DNA from: Candidatus Poribacteria bacterium
GTDB lineage: Bacteria > Poribacteria > WGA-4E > WGA-3G
DNA length: 46,094 nt
Reading direction: 5' to 3'
Assembly (NCBI GenBank): GCA_003635305.1
Contig: PYJE01000189.1
Location: forward strand, 1-46,094
Shown: piece by piece, positions 33,748 through 42,300 of the stretch
How the letters are laid out: every line of letters starts with the position of its first letter
How positions within the stretch are numbered: position 1 is the first letter of the stretch
Made by a program: the position numbers and the translations under genes
Notes under the pieces: model-generated
Told to the model about the DNA's origin: nothing
The model's input: the letters and a program-made list of their open reading frames with translations, nothing else
The model's database searches: none

Positions 33748-33812
33748 CGGTAGGCGCGGTTTCAAACCGAGCCTACCGGCGTGGGAGCACGGTTGAAAAG
33801 CGCGCCTACCTA
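33748..33812. repeat. R1 copy plus a half copy between convergent genes
   Basis: CCGGTAGGCGCGGTTTCAAA plus CCGAGCCTACCGG (33748-33780), then AAAAGCGCGCCTACC (33797-33812). It lies between the ends of mqnC (+) and the foldase gene (-). No separate U-tract terminator is seen, so the palindrome may serve both. Confidence 0.85.
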
Positions 33813-33828
33813 TCGGAGGTTTGAGCGT

Positions 33829-35787
33829 TTAACGGTAATCTGGATGGATCCATGGGTTGCTCTGCTTCTTTCGCGCGGCGAGCCAATTCAGATACGCCTC
33901 CCGCTTTTTCACCTGAATGAGTGACTGACGATGCCGCGTCTGCTCATCGGTATCCGTTTTGAACGTTTCCAAGTCGGGCTCCTGCCGTTCGGTGAGTTGG
34001 ATGATGTAGACAGAACTATCGCCTTTGAGCGGACCGCGGATTTCATCTAGCTTCATCAGGAACGCGGCGAACATCGCCTCATCGGAATTACCCATACCAC
34101 TAATGTAGTGGCTGTTAGCAGCGCGCGCGAACAGGTTGCTCTCTTGCACGGAGAGCCTGTCTGCCTCAAGGCCTTCGGGTGCCTGATACTTCTTCAGCAG
34201 GGCATCAAGCGATTCGTCGGCAGCGCGTTGATTCATGAGGTTTTGCGCGTCTGCCACGGCGCGTTCTTTTGCCTTCTTTTTTCGCACGTCTTCGATTACC
34301 GTTGCTTTTATCTCGGTGAAAGGCGGGATTGCCGCCGGTTTTTTCTCAAGCACGGTAGCGATAAAAAACGCTTCAATGTCCCCGTTTGATTTTTTGCCCT
34401 CCACCACTTTAATCACGCCGACTTCCGTGTCAAAGAGTGCTTCGGTGAGCCCGCGGTAACTCCATATCGGCCCGATGTTCGGAATCGTTGTGGCATCGCT
34501 GCTGAAGAGTCCGGTTTCCTGCGCCTCGAGTGCTTTCTCTTTATATGCATCGAGTGTGAGCGCGGTATCATAATCGGTAATCTCTACTTCATAGAGCAGG
34601 TCTGTCGCCAGTTCCCGTGCTTCTTCAGTGCCCCGAATTTTCACCAGTTTTTGCTGGATGTCATACTGCACCTGGTCAAACGGTTTTGTTTCGGGGGGTT
34701 TCTTCTCCTCTAATGTGATAATATGATACCCGTATTGCGTTTCGACAAGTTCGCTGACTTCGCCGGGGTTCAGGGTGTCAAAACACGCTTCTTCAAAGGG
34801 TTTCACCATGTCGCCGCGCGCGAAATAGGCACCGGGCGGCAGGTTTGGGTTGGAGCCTGTTAACGCGCCGCCTTGGCTGGCAGAGGGCCCTTCCGAATGC
34901 TTCTCCGCGAGTTCGGCAAATGTGGTGCCCTTGGCGAGTTCATCGTTCACCGTCTTGAGGAGTTCCTCGGCAGCTGTCTTCACTTCGGCTTTCTGTTCGT
35001 CGGTGGCACTGTCGGGGAATTTTTTCAAGATATGCCGTGCTCTCACTGCCTCCACCGTCGTGAATTCTCTCGGATTTTCGTCGTAGTAGGTTTGGACATC
35101 TGCTTCGGTGACATAATCCGCCGGGGTGACTTTGATAAACTTGACGTTCACCTGTTCTTCTTCCTTATAGATGTCGCGATTCGCCTCAAAGTGTGCTTCC
35201 GCTTCAGCGTCGTCCACCTCAATGCCCGGGGTGTAATCGGCGTGTCGGAATTCGATGAACTTCAGTTTTGCCTTGTCCGCCTCAATCCGAAAATCTTGTT
35301 CGATTTCGGTATCCGTTACCAATTCGAGGTTTTGGATGGTATCGCGCAGTGTTGTTGCGCTGAGTTGTAAGCGAACGCTTTGCGCGTAAATATCTTCAAA
35401 GCCGCGTTGTTGGTAAAGGTTGTAAAGACTTACCCTGTCGGCATCGCTGCGGATGTAGCGTTCTACTTCGGCATCGCTCACGGTTGCGCTGCTGAGGATA
35501 GTCTGCTGAATCCATTGTTCGATGACTGATTTTTGCGTTTCCCCGCGGTCTGGTTCACCGCCGAATCGCTGCTGGTTTCGTGCGGCGCGCATTGCGTCTG
35601 CGACGGCGCGCTCAAAATCCCCGCGCGTGACTTCGGCATCGCCCATGCGTAGGACGACTTCTGCCTCGGGGCCACCGCTACCGCCCTGTGAGTTGTTGTA
35701 AAGCAGCACGGTGCCTACTAGGAAGACGATGGCGATTACCCACATAAAGAGTTGCGCGATAAATTTTTCCCGTAAAAAGATAATCAT
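33829..35787 (-). CDS. Membrane-anchored peptidyl-prolyl isomerase/foldase (PpiD/SurA type)
   Basis: This 652-residue protein has a short cytoplasmic start and one N-terminal membrane helix (FMWVIAIVFLVGTVLLY, residues 14-30). A long periplasmic chain follows: a SurA_N-like helical region (about 50-200), a parvulin domain (about 240-350) with VRARHILKK, FAELAEKHSEGPSASQGGAL, FARGDMVKPFEEA and QYGYHIITLEE, and a C-terminal helical region. It fits the PpiD layout, a foldase that meets proteins leaving the Sec channel, though sequence similarity alone does not settle its name. It has its own promoter at 35836-35864. Confidence 0.87.
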   Translation of the reverse strand: MIIFLREKFIAQLFMWVIAIVFLVGTVLLYNNSQGGSGGPEAEVVLRMGDAEVTRGDFERAVADAMRAARNQQRFGGEPDRGETQKSVIEQWIQQTILSSATVSDAEVERYIRSDADRVSLYNLYQQRGFEDIYAQSVRLQLSATTLRDTIQNLELVTDTEIEQDFRIEADKAKLKFIEFRHADYTPGIEVDDAEAEAHFEANRDIYKEEEQVNVKFIKVTPADYVTEADVQTYYDENPREFTTVEAVRARHILKKFPDSATDEQKAEVKTAAEELLKTVNDELAKGTTFAELAEKHSEGPSASQGGALTGSNPNLPPGAYFARGDMVKPFEEACFDTLNPGEVSELVETQYGYHIITLEEKKPPETKPFDQVQYDIQQKLVKIRGTEEARELATDLLYEVEITDYDTALTLDAYKEKALEAQETGLFSSDATTIPNIGPIWSYRGLTEALFDTEVGVIKVVEGKKSNGDIEAFFIATVLEKKPAAIPPFTEIKATVIEDVRKKKAKERAVADAQNLMNQRAADESLDALLKKYQAPEGLEADRLSVQESNLFARAANSHYISGMGNSDEAMFAAFLMKLDEIRGPLKGDSSVYIIQLTERQEPDLETFKTDTDEQTRHRQSLIQVKKREAYLNWLAARKKQSNPWIHPDYR

Positions 35788-35835
35788 TGCTGAAAGGTAT
35801 CTCCTGATCGAGTGCTATAGAACTTCCATATTAAT

Positions 35836-35864
35836 AGTATACACGAAACTTGGGCAAATGTCAA
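35836..35864 (-). promoter_or_regulatory. Promoter of the foldase gene
   Basis: Minus-strand TTGACA (35864-35859), 17 bp, TATACT (35841-35836). Start of transcription lies about 40 nt before ATG 35787. Confidence 0.82.
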
Positions 35865-35886
35865 ATTTTTTATCCAGAGCCATTCT

Positions 35887-36013
35887 GGAGCAGGATTTTC
35901 AGGATCTGGAGCAGGATTTTCAGGATTTTCAAGATTTCCAGGATTTAAGTGCTGCTTTGCTTGCTGGCCATTTTTGAGCAGGATTTTCAAGATGTTCAAG
36001 ATTTTCAGGATGA
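35887..36013. repeat. Short direct repeats, GGAGCAGGATTTTCAGGAT type
   Basis: GAGCAGGATTTTCAGGAT occurs twice (35887 and 35908) and partly again at 35976-36013, with shorter GGATTTTC and TTCAAGAT units between. With the R3 copy at 36050 it accounts for most of the 450-bp gap between the foldase and glycosylase genes. The open frames over it (35784-36149, minus) are repeat products (NPENPAPD, LKILNILKIL) and not genes. Confidence 0.85.
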
Positions 36014-36049
36014 GGTGTGCCTCTTCGCTTGACAACGGTTCCGGTGAGA

Positions 36050-36070
36050 AGTAGGAGAGCCCTCCCGGTC
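36050..36070. repeat. R3 repeat copy
   Basis: AAGTAGGAGAGCCCTCCCGG, in the opposite sense to the copy at 5084. No function is assigned. Confidence 0.7.
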
Positions 36071-36175
36071 TTGATGGGGGCCGTATCTCTTGAGAGATGG
36101 CACATGCTGGCCGCTCGCATAGAGACTTGAAAGTTCGCAAAAATTGCATGCCGAGAAATTATTTTGATAAAAAAT

Positions 36176-36204
36176 TTGACTATTTTCTAAAATCTGAGTA
36201 TACT
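36176..36204 (+). promoter_or_regulatory. Promoter of the glycosylase gene
   Basis: TTGACT (36176-36181), 17 bp, TATACT (36199-36204). ATG 36238 lies about 27 nt beyond the start of transcription; no strong ribosome site is seen (AAGGA at about 36224 is closest). Confidence 0.75.
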
Positions 36205-36237
36205 AATTGAAAAAAACGCGCGCAAGGAATTTTCGCG

Positions 36238-37140
36238 ATGCAAATGCAGGGCGTAACCGATTTCAATCTGAAATATACCCTTGAGTCGGGGCAGTCGTTT
36301 CGATGGCACCGCGTCGAAGATGCCTATTACGGTGTTGTGGAGGGACGGATACTCAAGTTGAGTGCAACTGAAGTAGGACAACACGGAATCACCTTGTCGG
36401 TTGCGAGTTCCGCTACCGAGGATGTCGCGCAGTTAACGGCTTTTCTGCGCCATTATCTTGACATTGAACGCGACGTGCCTAGCATTCTTGCCGCCGTTGA
36501 TACCGATGCCTATATCCATCGCGCTATCCAGCGATTGTGGGGGATGCGCATCCTGAATCAAGAACTTTGGGAGACACTCGCGTCGTTCATTTTATCGCAG
36601 AACAACAACGTGCCGCGGATTCGCGGCATTATCCGCAGGCTTTCCGAACGTTTCGGCGAGAAACTGTCGCTGGAGAGTTACGTTGATTACAGTTTCCCTA
36701 CCGCGGCTGCCCTCGCTGCAGCAGAGATTGACGCGCTCCTCGCTTGCGGTACCGGCTACCGTGCGGCTTACTTAAAAGGTGCGGCGCAAGCTGTCGTGAG
36801 CGGTGAACTCTCGCTCACGAAACTGAAAGCGTTGCCCTATCCGGAAGCGAAGCGCGAATTAATGCACCGCAAAGGCATCGGCGAGAAGGTTGCGGATTGT
36901 ATTTGTCTTTTTTCTCTCGGACACTTGGAAGCACTGCCGATTGATGTATGGATAAAGCGGATTTTTGAGACGCTGTATCTCCGCAGGCAGGCCACGCCGC
37001 GCGAAATCCGTGAGTTTGCGCAAACCTATTTCGGCGCGGGTGTCGGATACGCGCAGCAGTATCTTTTTCATTACGTGCATGAATGTCCGAATTGGGCTGA
37101 TGATGAGCATTTGTCGCTCATTTCCCAGGAATTTCGGTAG
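36238..37140 (+). CDS. ogg: 8-oxoguanine DNA glycosylase/AP lyase, OGG1 type
   Basis: This 300-residue base-excision repair enzyme removes oxidised guanine. The N-terminal OGG domain has FNLKYTLESGQSFRWHRV. The helix-hairpin-helix GPD motif is LMHRKGIGEKVADCICLFSL with catalytic Lys217 and Asp236 in PIDVW, matching the Lys249/Asp268 pair of human OGG1. QNNNVPRIRGIIRRL fits the DNA-contact region. Length is normal. Bacterial OGG1-type enzymes exist in some phyla, while many use MutM, so its presence is informative but not unique. Confidence 0.88.
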   Translation: MQMQGVTDFNLKYTLESGQSFRWHRVEDAYYGVVEGRILKLSATEVGQHGITLSVASSATEDVAQLTAFLRHYLDIERDVPSILAAVDTDAYIHRAIQRLWGMRILNQELWETLASFILSQNNNVPRIRGIIRRLSERFGEKLSLESYVDYSFPTAAALAAAEIDALLACGTGYRAAYLKGAAQAVVSGELSLTKLKALPYPEAKRELMHRKGIGEKVADCICLFSLGHLEALPIDVWIKRIFETLYLRRQATPREIREFAQTYFGAGVGYAQQYLFHYVHECPNWADDEHLSLISQEFR

Positions 37141-37173
37141 GTGGGACATCCTTGTCCCGAAGCGAGTGCTAGA

Positions 37174-37196
37174 CTGCCGGGAGGTCTCTCCTACTG
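37174..37196. repeat. R3 repeat copy
   Basis: CTGCCGGGAGGTCTCTCCTA plus CTG, just after the glycosylase stop. A small hairpin GGGACATCCTTGTCCC lies at 37143-37158 beside it and may end the transcript. Confidence 0.75.
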
Positions 37197-37279
37197 CAGC
37201 GCGATGCTTGAATAGTCATTGAGACTGGGGGTTTCGCTTACTGCGACAAGGCGATTACATCTAAATAATAGGAGGCACT

Positions 37280-37741
37280 ATGTCTGAATCACCTGAAAAA
37301 AACGTTGTTGCCCTTTTGGAAGAACACGTTGAGCTCGCTATTGCGACGGTTCAGAAATTGAGGGCGGAGAAGTTGGAGCTTGAGGCTGAAATCGCGCGGC
37401 TCACCAGCGATGTGCTGCAGCGCGATGCGCAGATTCAAGAATTAGAGACTCGCAACAGCAATCTGAACGAGGCTTACGAGTTGGAGAAGTTAACGGCGCA
37501 GGAGGAACGCGCTGGCATTCGTCAGCGGCTTGAGGAGTTAATGGCGGTCCTCGCTGACACCAGTGAAGCCGGAGAGAATGATACATCGGTATCCGTGGAT
37601 GAAGAAGCGGAAGAAGGTATCGTCTTTGCACCGGATGAGGAAGCGGAAGAGAACATCGTTTTCAAGCCGCGGCCCGTTGCATCCGTTGCATCGGCGGCGG
37701 AGTCCACCGAATCGGTTAAAACGGAGGATACCGAGGCATAA
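37280..37741 (+). CDS. Coiled-coil protein with acidic repeats
   Basis: The 153-residue protein is a single coiled coil (about residues 8-95, LRAEKLELEAEIARL and LETRNSNLNEAYELEKL). It then has two copies of an acidic nine-residue unit (EEAEEGIVFAPD and EEAEENIVFKPR), then a tail rich in S, A and E. AGGAGG lies 7 nt before ATG 37280. The shape resembles small division-associated coiled coils (ZapB/FtsB type), but no sequence match is claimed. It is 4 bp upstream of the glycosyltransferase and likely co-translated. Confidence 0.6.
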   Translation: MSESPEKNVVALLEEHVELAIATVQKLRAEKLELEAEIARLTSDVLQRDAQIQELETRNSNLNEAYELEKLTAQEERAGIRQRLEELMAVLADTSEAGENDTSVSVDEEAEEGIVFAPDEEAEENIVFKPRPVASVASAAESTESVKTEDTEA

Positions 37742-37745
37742 ACTT

Positions 37746-38879
37746 GTGCGCGTCTTAGTTCTCTCCCACTCCTATATCATGCGCCCGTATCGGCGGAAAT
37801 TCGCGCTCATCGCGGAGAAACCTGATGTCACGCTGCGCGTGATTACACCGGCACGGTGGTATGAAAGTTTCCAGGAGATTGTCTTTGAACCGGACGCTAA
37901 CACGCGCTGTGAGGAGTTTCCGTGCCCTATCCGATTTTCTGGTTACGGCAGCCGCTTCTACTACCGGCATGGCCTGAAGCCCCACTTCCGCGACTTCCAA
38001 CCGGATATCGTCCATCTGGAAGAAGAGGCGTGGAGTCTCAACGCCTTACAGACGGTGCGGTTGAAACGGAAGTTCTGTCCAAATAGCCGTTTTATCTTCC
38101 GCACGTCGCTGAGCATCCCGACGAAGCAACGCTTTGGTGTTTTGCCTGTCTGGATAGAACGGCGCGTGTTTCGGGAAACTGAACTCGCCTTTCCGCTCAG
38201 TGAAAACGCCGGTGAGATTTTAATCCAGCGCGGTTACACAGGCAGACAGGTGCCGTTTCCAAATGGCGTTGACACGCGCCTTTTTCATCAGATTGATGTA
38301 ACGGAACTCCGAGATTCGCTCGGGCTCGCCGACTGTTTTGTCGTGGGATATGTCGGCAGACTTCTGCACATGAAGGGGGTAGATACGCTGATAGACGCAG
38401 TGGCGCGCTTGCAAGGCACTCCCTACAAACTTTTAATTGTTGGGCAAGGGGATGATGAACCGATGCTCCGCCAAACGGCGGAAACACTCGGCATCGCCGA
38501 CCGGATTGTCTGGATGGATGCCGTGCCACCGGAAGAGGTGCCGGCCTATATAAATTGTATGGACGCGCTCGTCCTGCCATCCCGAACCACGCCGACGTGG
38601 GTGGAATTCTTTGGCAGAGTCTTGATTGAGGCGATGGCGTGTGGAGTGCCTGTCATCGGCTCCGATTCCGGCGAAATTCCGCACGTTATCGCCGATGCAG
38701 GACTCGTTTTTCTGGAAGAGGACGCAGCCGCTTTAGCGGCGTGCATCCATCAACTTGTTCATGATGATGCGCGCCGCGCGCAGCTTATCCAGCGCGGGTT
38801 AACACGGGTGGAAAATTTTACGTGGGAGACAATTGCCGAACGGACGTATCAGGAATACAGGCGGTTGCTTGAGGGGTGA
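37746..38879 (+). CDS. Glycosyltransferase, GT4 family
   Basis: The 377-residue GT-B enzyme moves a sugar from a nucleotide donor. GTG 37746 is the likely start, since VRVLVLSHSYIMRPYRRKFAL is the usual opening strand. It lies 4 bp past the preceding stop; the open frame further upstream overlaps the coiled-coil gene in another phase. Marks are FPNGVDTRLFH, VGYVGRLLHMKGVDTLIDA and EFFGRVLIEAMACGVPVIGS, with the E-x7-E motif of the family (EFFGRVLIE). The acceptor is unknown; it may build a surface polysaccharide or glycolipid. Confidence 0.82.
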   Translation: MRVLVLSHSYIMRPYRRKFALIAEKPDVTLRVITPARWYESFQEIVFEPDANTRCEEFPCPIRFSGYGSRFYYRHGLKPHFRDFQPDIVHLEEEAWSLNALQTVRLKRKFCPNSRFIFRTSLSIPTKQRFGVLPVWIERRVFRETELAFPLSENAGEILIQRGYTGRQVPFPNGVDTRLFHQIDVTELRDSLGLADCFVVGYVGRLLHMKGVDTLIDAVARLQGTPYKLLIVGQGDDEPMLRQTAETLGIADRIVWMDAVPPEEVPAYINCMDALVLPSRTTPTWVEFFGRVLIEAMACGVPVIGSDSGEIPHVIADAGLVFLEEDAAALAACIHQLVHDDARRAQLIQRGLTRVENFTWETIAERTYQEYRRLLEG

Positions 38880-38936
38880 AATAGGATGCAAGCGTTCCCG
38901 GTAGGTGCAGTAGTACTTAACACCAATACTGTAGTC

Positions 38937-39120
38937 ATCGCCAACGGCGATGACGGGTTACGCAGAAAAACGTCCTCGCACCGGAGATGTCCGCCGAACG
39001 CCTTGCGAACAACAAAAAATCGCCAACGGCGATGACGGGTTACGAAGAGAAACGTCCTCGCACCGGGAATGTCCGCCGAACGCCTTGCGAACAACAAAAA
39101 CGTCTTGCGAACAACAAAAA
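38937..39120. repeat. Two 82-bp tandem repeats and a partial third
   Basis: Units start with ATCGCCAACGGCGATGACGG at 38937 and 39019. Each ends in CCTTGCGAACAACAAAAA. A 20-bp piece (CGTCTTGCGAACAACAAAAA) follows at 39101. ATCGCC/GGCGAT forms a hairpin at the head of each unit. A related unit overlaps the start of the transporter gene at 42520-42600. There are no unique spacers, so it is not CRISPR. Confidence 0.85.
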
Positions 39121-39122
39121 AA

Positions 39123-39206
39123 TGCCCCCGACTGGACTCGAACCAGCATGCCAATTAAGGCACAGGCCCTCAACCTGCTGTGTATACCAAATTCCACCAC
39201 AGGGGC
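39123..39206 (-). tRNA. tRNA-Leu (anticodon GAG)
   Basis: GCCCCTG pairs with CGGGGGC, the loop is TTGAGGG, and there is a long variable arm (class II). The D-arm is GTGGTGGAATTTGGTATAC. CCA is not encoded. A consensus promoter stands 13 bp upstream. Confidence 0.93.
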
Positions 39207-39218
39207 ATTCTGATATTA

Positions 39219-39247
39219 ATTATACCACATTCCGGCGGCAATGTCAA
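39219..39247 (-). promoter_or_regulatory. Consensus promoter of tRNA-Leu
   Basis: Minus-strand TTGACA (39247-39242), 17 bp, TATAAT (39224-39219). Confidence 0.88.
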
Positions 39248-39296
39248 ATTTTTTTGTGATTTTTTCACTTTTTTGCTAAATTTCGCCAAATTGTAA

Positions 39297-39318
39297 GGGC
39301 GGATAGAGACATCCGCCC
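39297..39318 (+). other. 8-bp hairpin in the leader of the oxidoreductase gene
   Basis: GGGCGGAT, loop AGAGAC, ATCCGCCC. It lies 27 nt upstream of ATG 39346. Its form resembles other short repeats in the window. Confidence 0.7.
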
Positions 39319-39345
39319 ACCGAACTATCCATTTTGAAGGCAAAT

Positions 39346-42300
39346 ATGAACACCTCCACTCCGGAACTTGAACGATGCCTCTCCGATGCGCTTGAGGGGG
39401 AAGTCCGGTTCGACCGGTATTCCAGAGCACTCTACAGCACGGATGCCAGTCTCTACCAGATGCAACCGATCGGTGTTGTCATTCCAAAGCATCGACAGGA
39501 CGTTATCACAACGGTGCAAATCGCCGCTGAGCGCGATGTGCCGATTTTGCCGCGCGGCGGCGGCACAAGCCTCGCGGGACAGAGCGTCGGCGAGGCGATT
39601 GTGCTAGATATGTCCAAATATATGAACGCGCTCCTTGAGGTAAACGTTGCGGCGCAGTGGGCGCGCGTGCAACCCGGTATCGTGCTGGACGAGTTGAACC
39701 ACCGCCTCAAACCGCACGGGCTGATGTATGCTCCCGATGTCGCCACCAGTAGTCGCGCAAACGTCGGCGGCACCATCGGAAATAACTCCGCGGGCTCGCA
39801 TTCCCTCATCTACGGAAAAACGATCGACCATGTGATGTCGCTTGACTTAGTGCTTTCTAATGCTGATGAGATAACGGCCTCCCCGATATCACTGACGGAG
39901 TTGGCGGCAAAACAGCAGGGCGATTCGTTAGAGGCAAACATCTATCGCGAGCTCTGCCGCATTTGCGACGAAAACGCCGATGAAATTCGGAAGAGATACC
40001 CGCGCATCCTGCGCCGCGTCGCCGGCTATAACCTTGACGAGTTTGTCCCGAACGCTGGTTCTAAAGAGGTAACCCCTTATCGGCGAGATGGGTGCGATGC
40101 AGAGCATCCCTTTAGTCTGACGAAGATTCTCGTCGGTTCTGAAGGCACGCTTGCCACCACCGTTGAGGCGGCAGTGAACCTCGTCCCCGTGCCAAAAATG
40201 ACGGCACTCTGTGTCGTGCATTTTGAGACGCTCGTCGCTTCCATGGAGGCGATGCAGCCCATCTTGGCCTGTGAACCGACAGCGGTGGAGCTTATTGACA
40301 AAACGATACTTGACATGACGCGCGGTTCATTGGAGTTTTCACGGGTTACCACCTTTATCCAGGGAGAACCGGCGGCACTCCTCGCCGTGGAATTCTATGG
40401 AGAATCGGCGGCGGAACTGCACGCGCAGTTAGATAGGCTTGAGAAGACGTTGAAGAGCGCGGGATTCGGTTATGCATTCGTGCGGTGTTTGACGGCAGAA
40501 GAAAAAGCGCGCGTCTGGGAGACCCGGAAGGCAGGGCTCGGTTTGCTGATGGGGATGAAGGGGGATGCGAAGCCGGTGGGCTTCGTGGAAGATGCCGCCG
40601 TGCCGATTGAAAACCTTCCCGAGTACGTCCGTCGCTTTGAGGAGATTGTCACTGCGCACGATACGACAGCCGCCTATTACGCGCACGCTAGCGTTGGGCT
40701 GCTGCACAACCGGCCGATTGTGAACCTGAAGTCCGAGGCAGACATCCAGAAAATGCACAGCATTGCGCGCGAAGTGCGCGACCTGCTCCTGGAGCTCGAT
40801 GGCGCGATGAGCGGTGAGCATGGCGATGGACTCGTCCGAAGCGAGTGGCTTGAGAGTATGTTCGGCGCGCAGATTTACCACGCACTCCGCGAGGTGAAAA
40901 ACGCCTTCGACCCGGGTGGTATCATGAATCCCGGCAAAATCATCGATGCGCCGCCGATGACAGAAAACCTCCGATTCGGGCCGAAATACAACACTATTGA
41001 CATTGATACCTACTACGATTTCTCAAGTCAAGATGGATTCGGCGGCGCGATTGAGATGTGCAACGGAGTCGGTGCGTGCAGAAAAACGCTCACTGGCACG
41101 ATGTGTCCCTCCTTCATCGGTACTCGCGAAGAGGAGCATTCGACGCGCGGGCGCGCAAACGCGCTTCGTTCCGTTATTTCGGGTGCTTTGCCGCACACCG
41201 AATTCACCAGTGAGCGGCTCTACGAGGTGCTTGATTTATGCCTCGGGTGCAAGGCGTGCAAGGCGGAGTGCCCGTCTAATGTAGATATGGCGAAGATTAA
41301 GTATGAGGTGTTGGCGCATTACCACAAAGCGAATGGTTTGCCGTTGCATCGTCGGATGTTCGGGGAGATTGCCGTGCTGGCTCCGTTCGGTTCGGCGTTC
41401 GCGCCTTTTTCTAATTGGGCGGTGAACAATGCTCTGGCGAAATGGCTCGCCGAGAAATTGCTGGGTGTAGATAGACGGCGGGAAATGCCGACGTTTGTGC
41501 GGCCGACTTTCACGCAGTGGTTTCGTAAGACATCGAAAGCGCGCTTACAAAGCGCGCCTACCGGGGGGCGTGGTTTCCCCCAAGGCGCGCCTCTCGGTAG
41601 GCACGATGTCCAACAAAGCGCGTCTCCTGGAAGTCGCGATATCCAACAAGGCGCGCCTCCTGGGAGTGGTGGTTCCCAACAAGGTGAGCCTCTCGGTAGT
41701 GGCGATGTCCCCCAAGTCGCGCCTCTCGGTAGGCGCGGTTTGCAACCGCGCAACGGAAGCGCGGCCACTAACCGCACTGTGGTGTTATTTGCCGATACGT
41801 TCATGAACTACAGCGAGCCCGCCATCGGCAAGGCGGCTGTTGAGGTTTTGGAAGCGTTAGGGTTCACCGTTATCTTACCAAATAAGCGGTGTTGCGGCCG
41901 CCCGCTGATTTCAGAAGGCATGCTGGATAGGGCCATCGAGAACGCGCGTTACAACATCGCCTCGCTCAGCCAATATGCCGACGAAGGCGTGCCGATTATT
42001 GGGTGTGAACCGAGTTGCACCTCCGCGCTCACTGATGATTACGTTGAGCTCGTCAACACGCCGGCGGCGAAACGCGTCGCGGAGGCCACTTGTTCGTTTG
42101 AAGAATTCATCGCGCAGTTAGATGAACGCGGACAAGTGTCCCTTGAGTTTACGGAGGAAGCACGCGACGTTTTGCTACACGCGCACTGCCACCAACGCGC
42201 CCTTGTCGGCATCCAACCGACGGTGCAGATGCTCAGTTTACCGCCCGGGCACAATGTCACAGTGATTGATTCAAGTTGCTGTGGGATGGCAGGCGGGTTC

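Noticed and set aside
35784-36149. 121-codon frame on the minus strand overlapping the foldase start
   Set aside because: It consists of the short repeats (NPENPAPD, LKILNILKIL) and shares DNA with the promoter of the foldase gene.
41570-41734. Possible CRISPR or phase-variable array
   Set aside because: There are no spacers between the 33-bp units, the frame is preserved, and the units derive from R1.
41319-41804. 161-codon frame on the minus strand in the oxidoreductase gene
   Set aside because: It is the antisense of the repeat expansion, which is stop-free in several frames.
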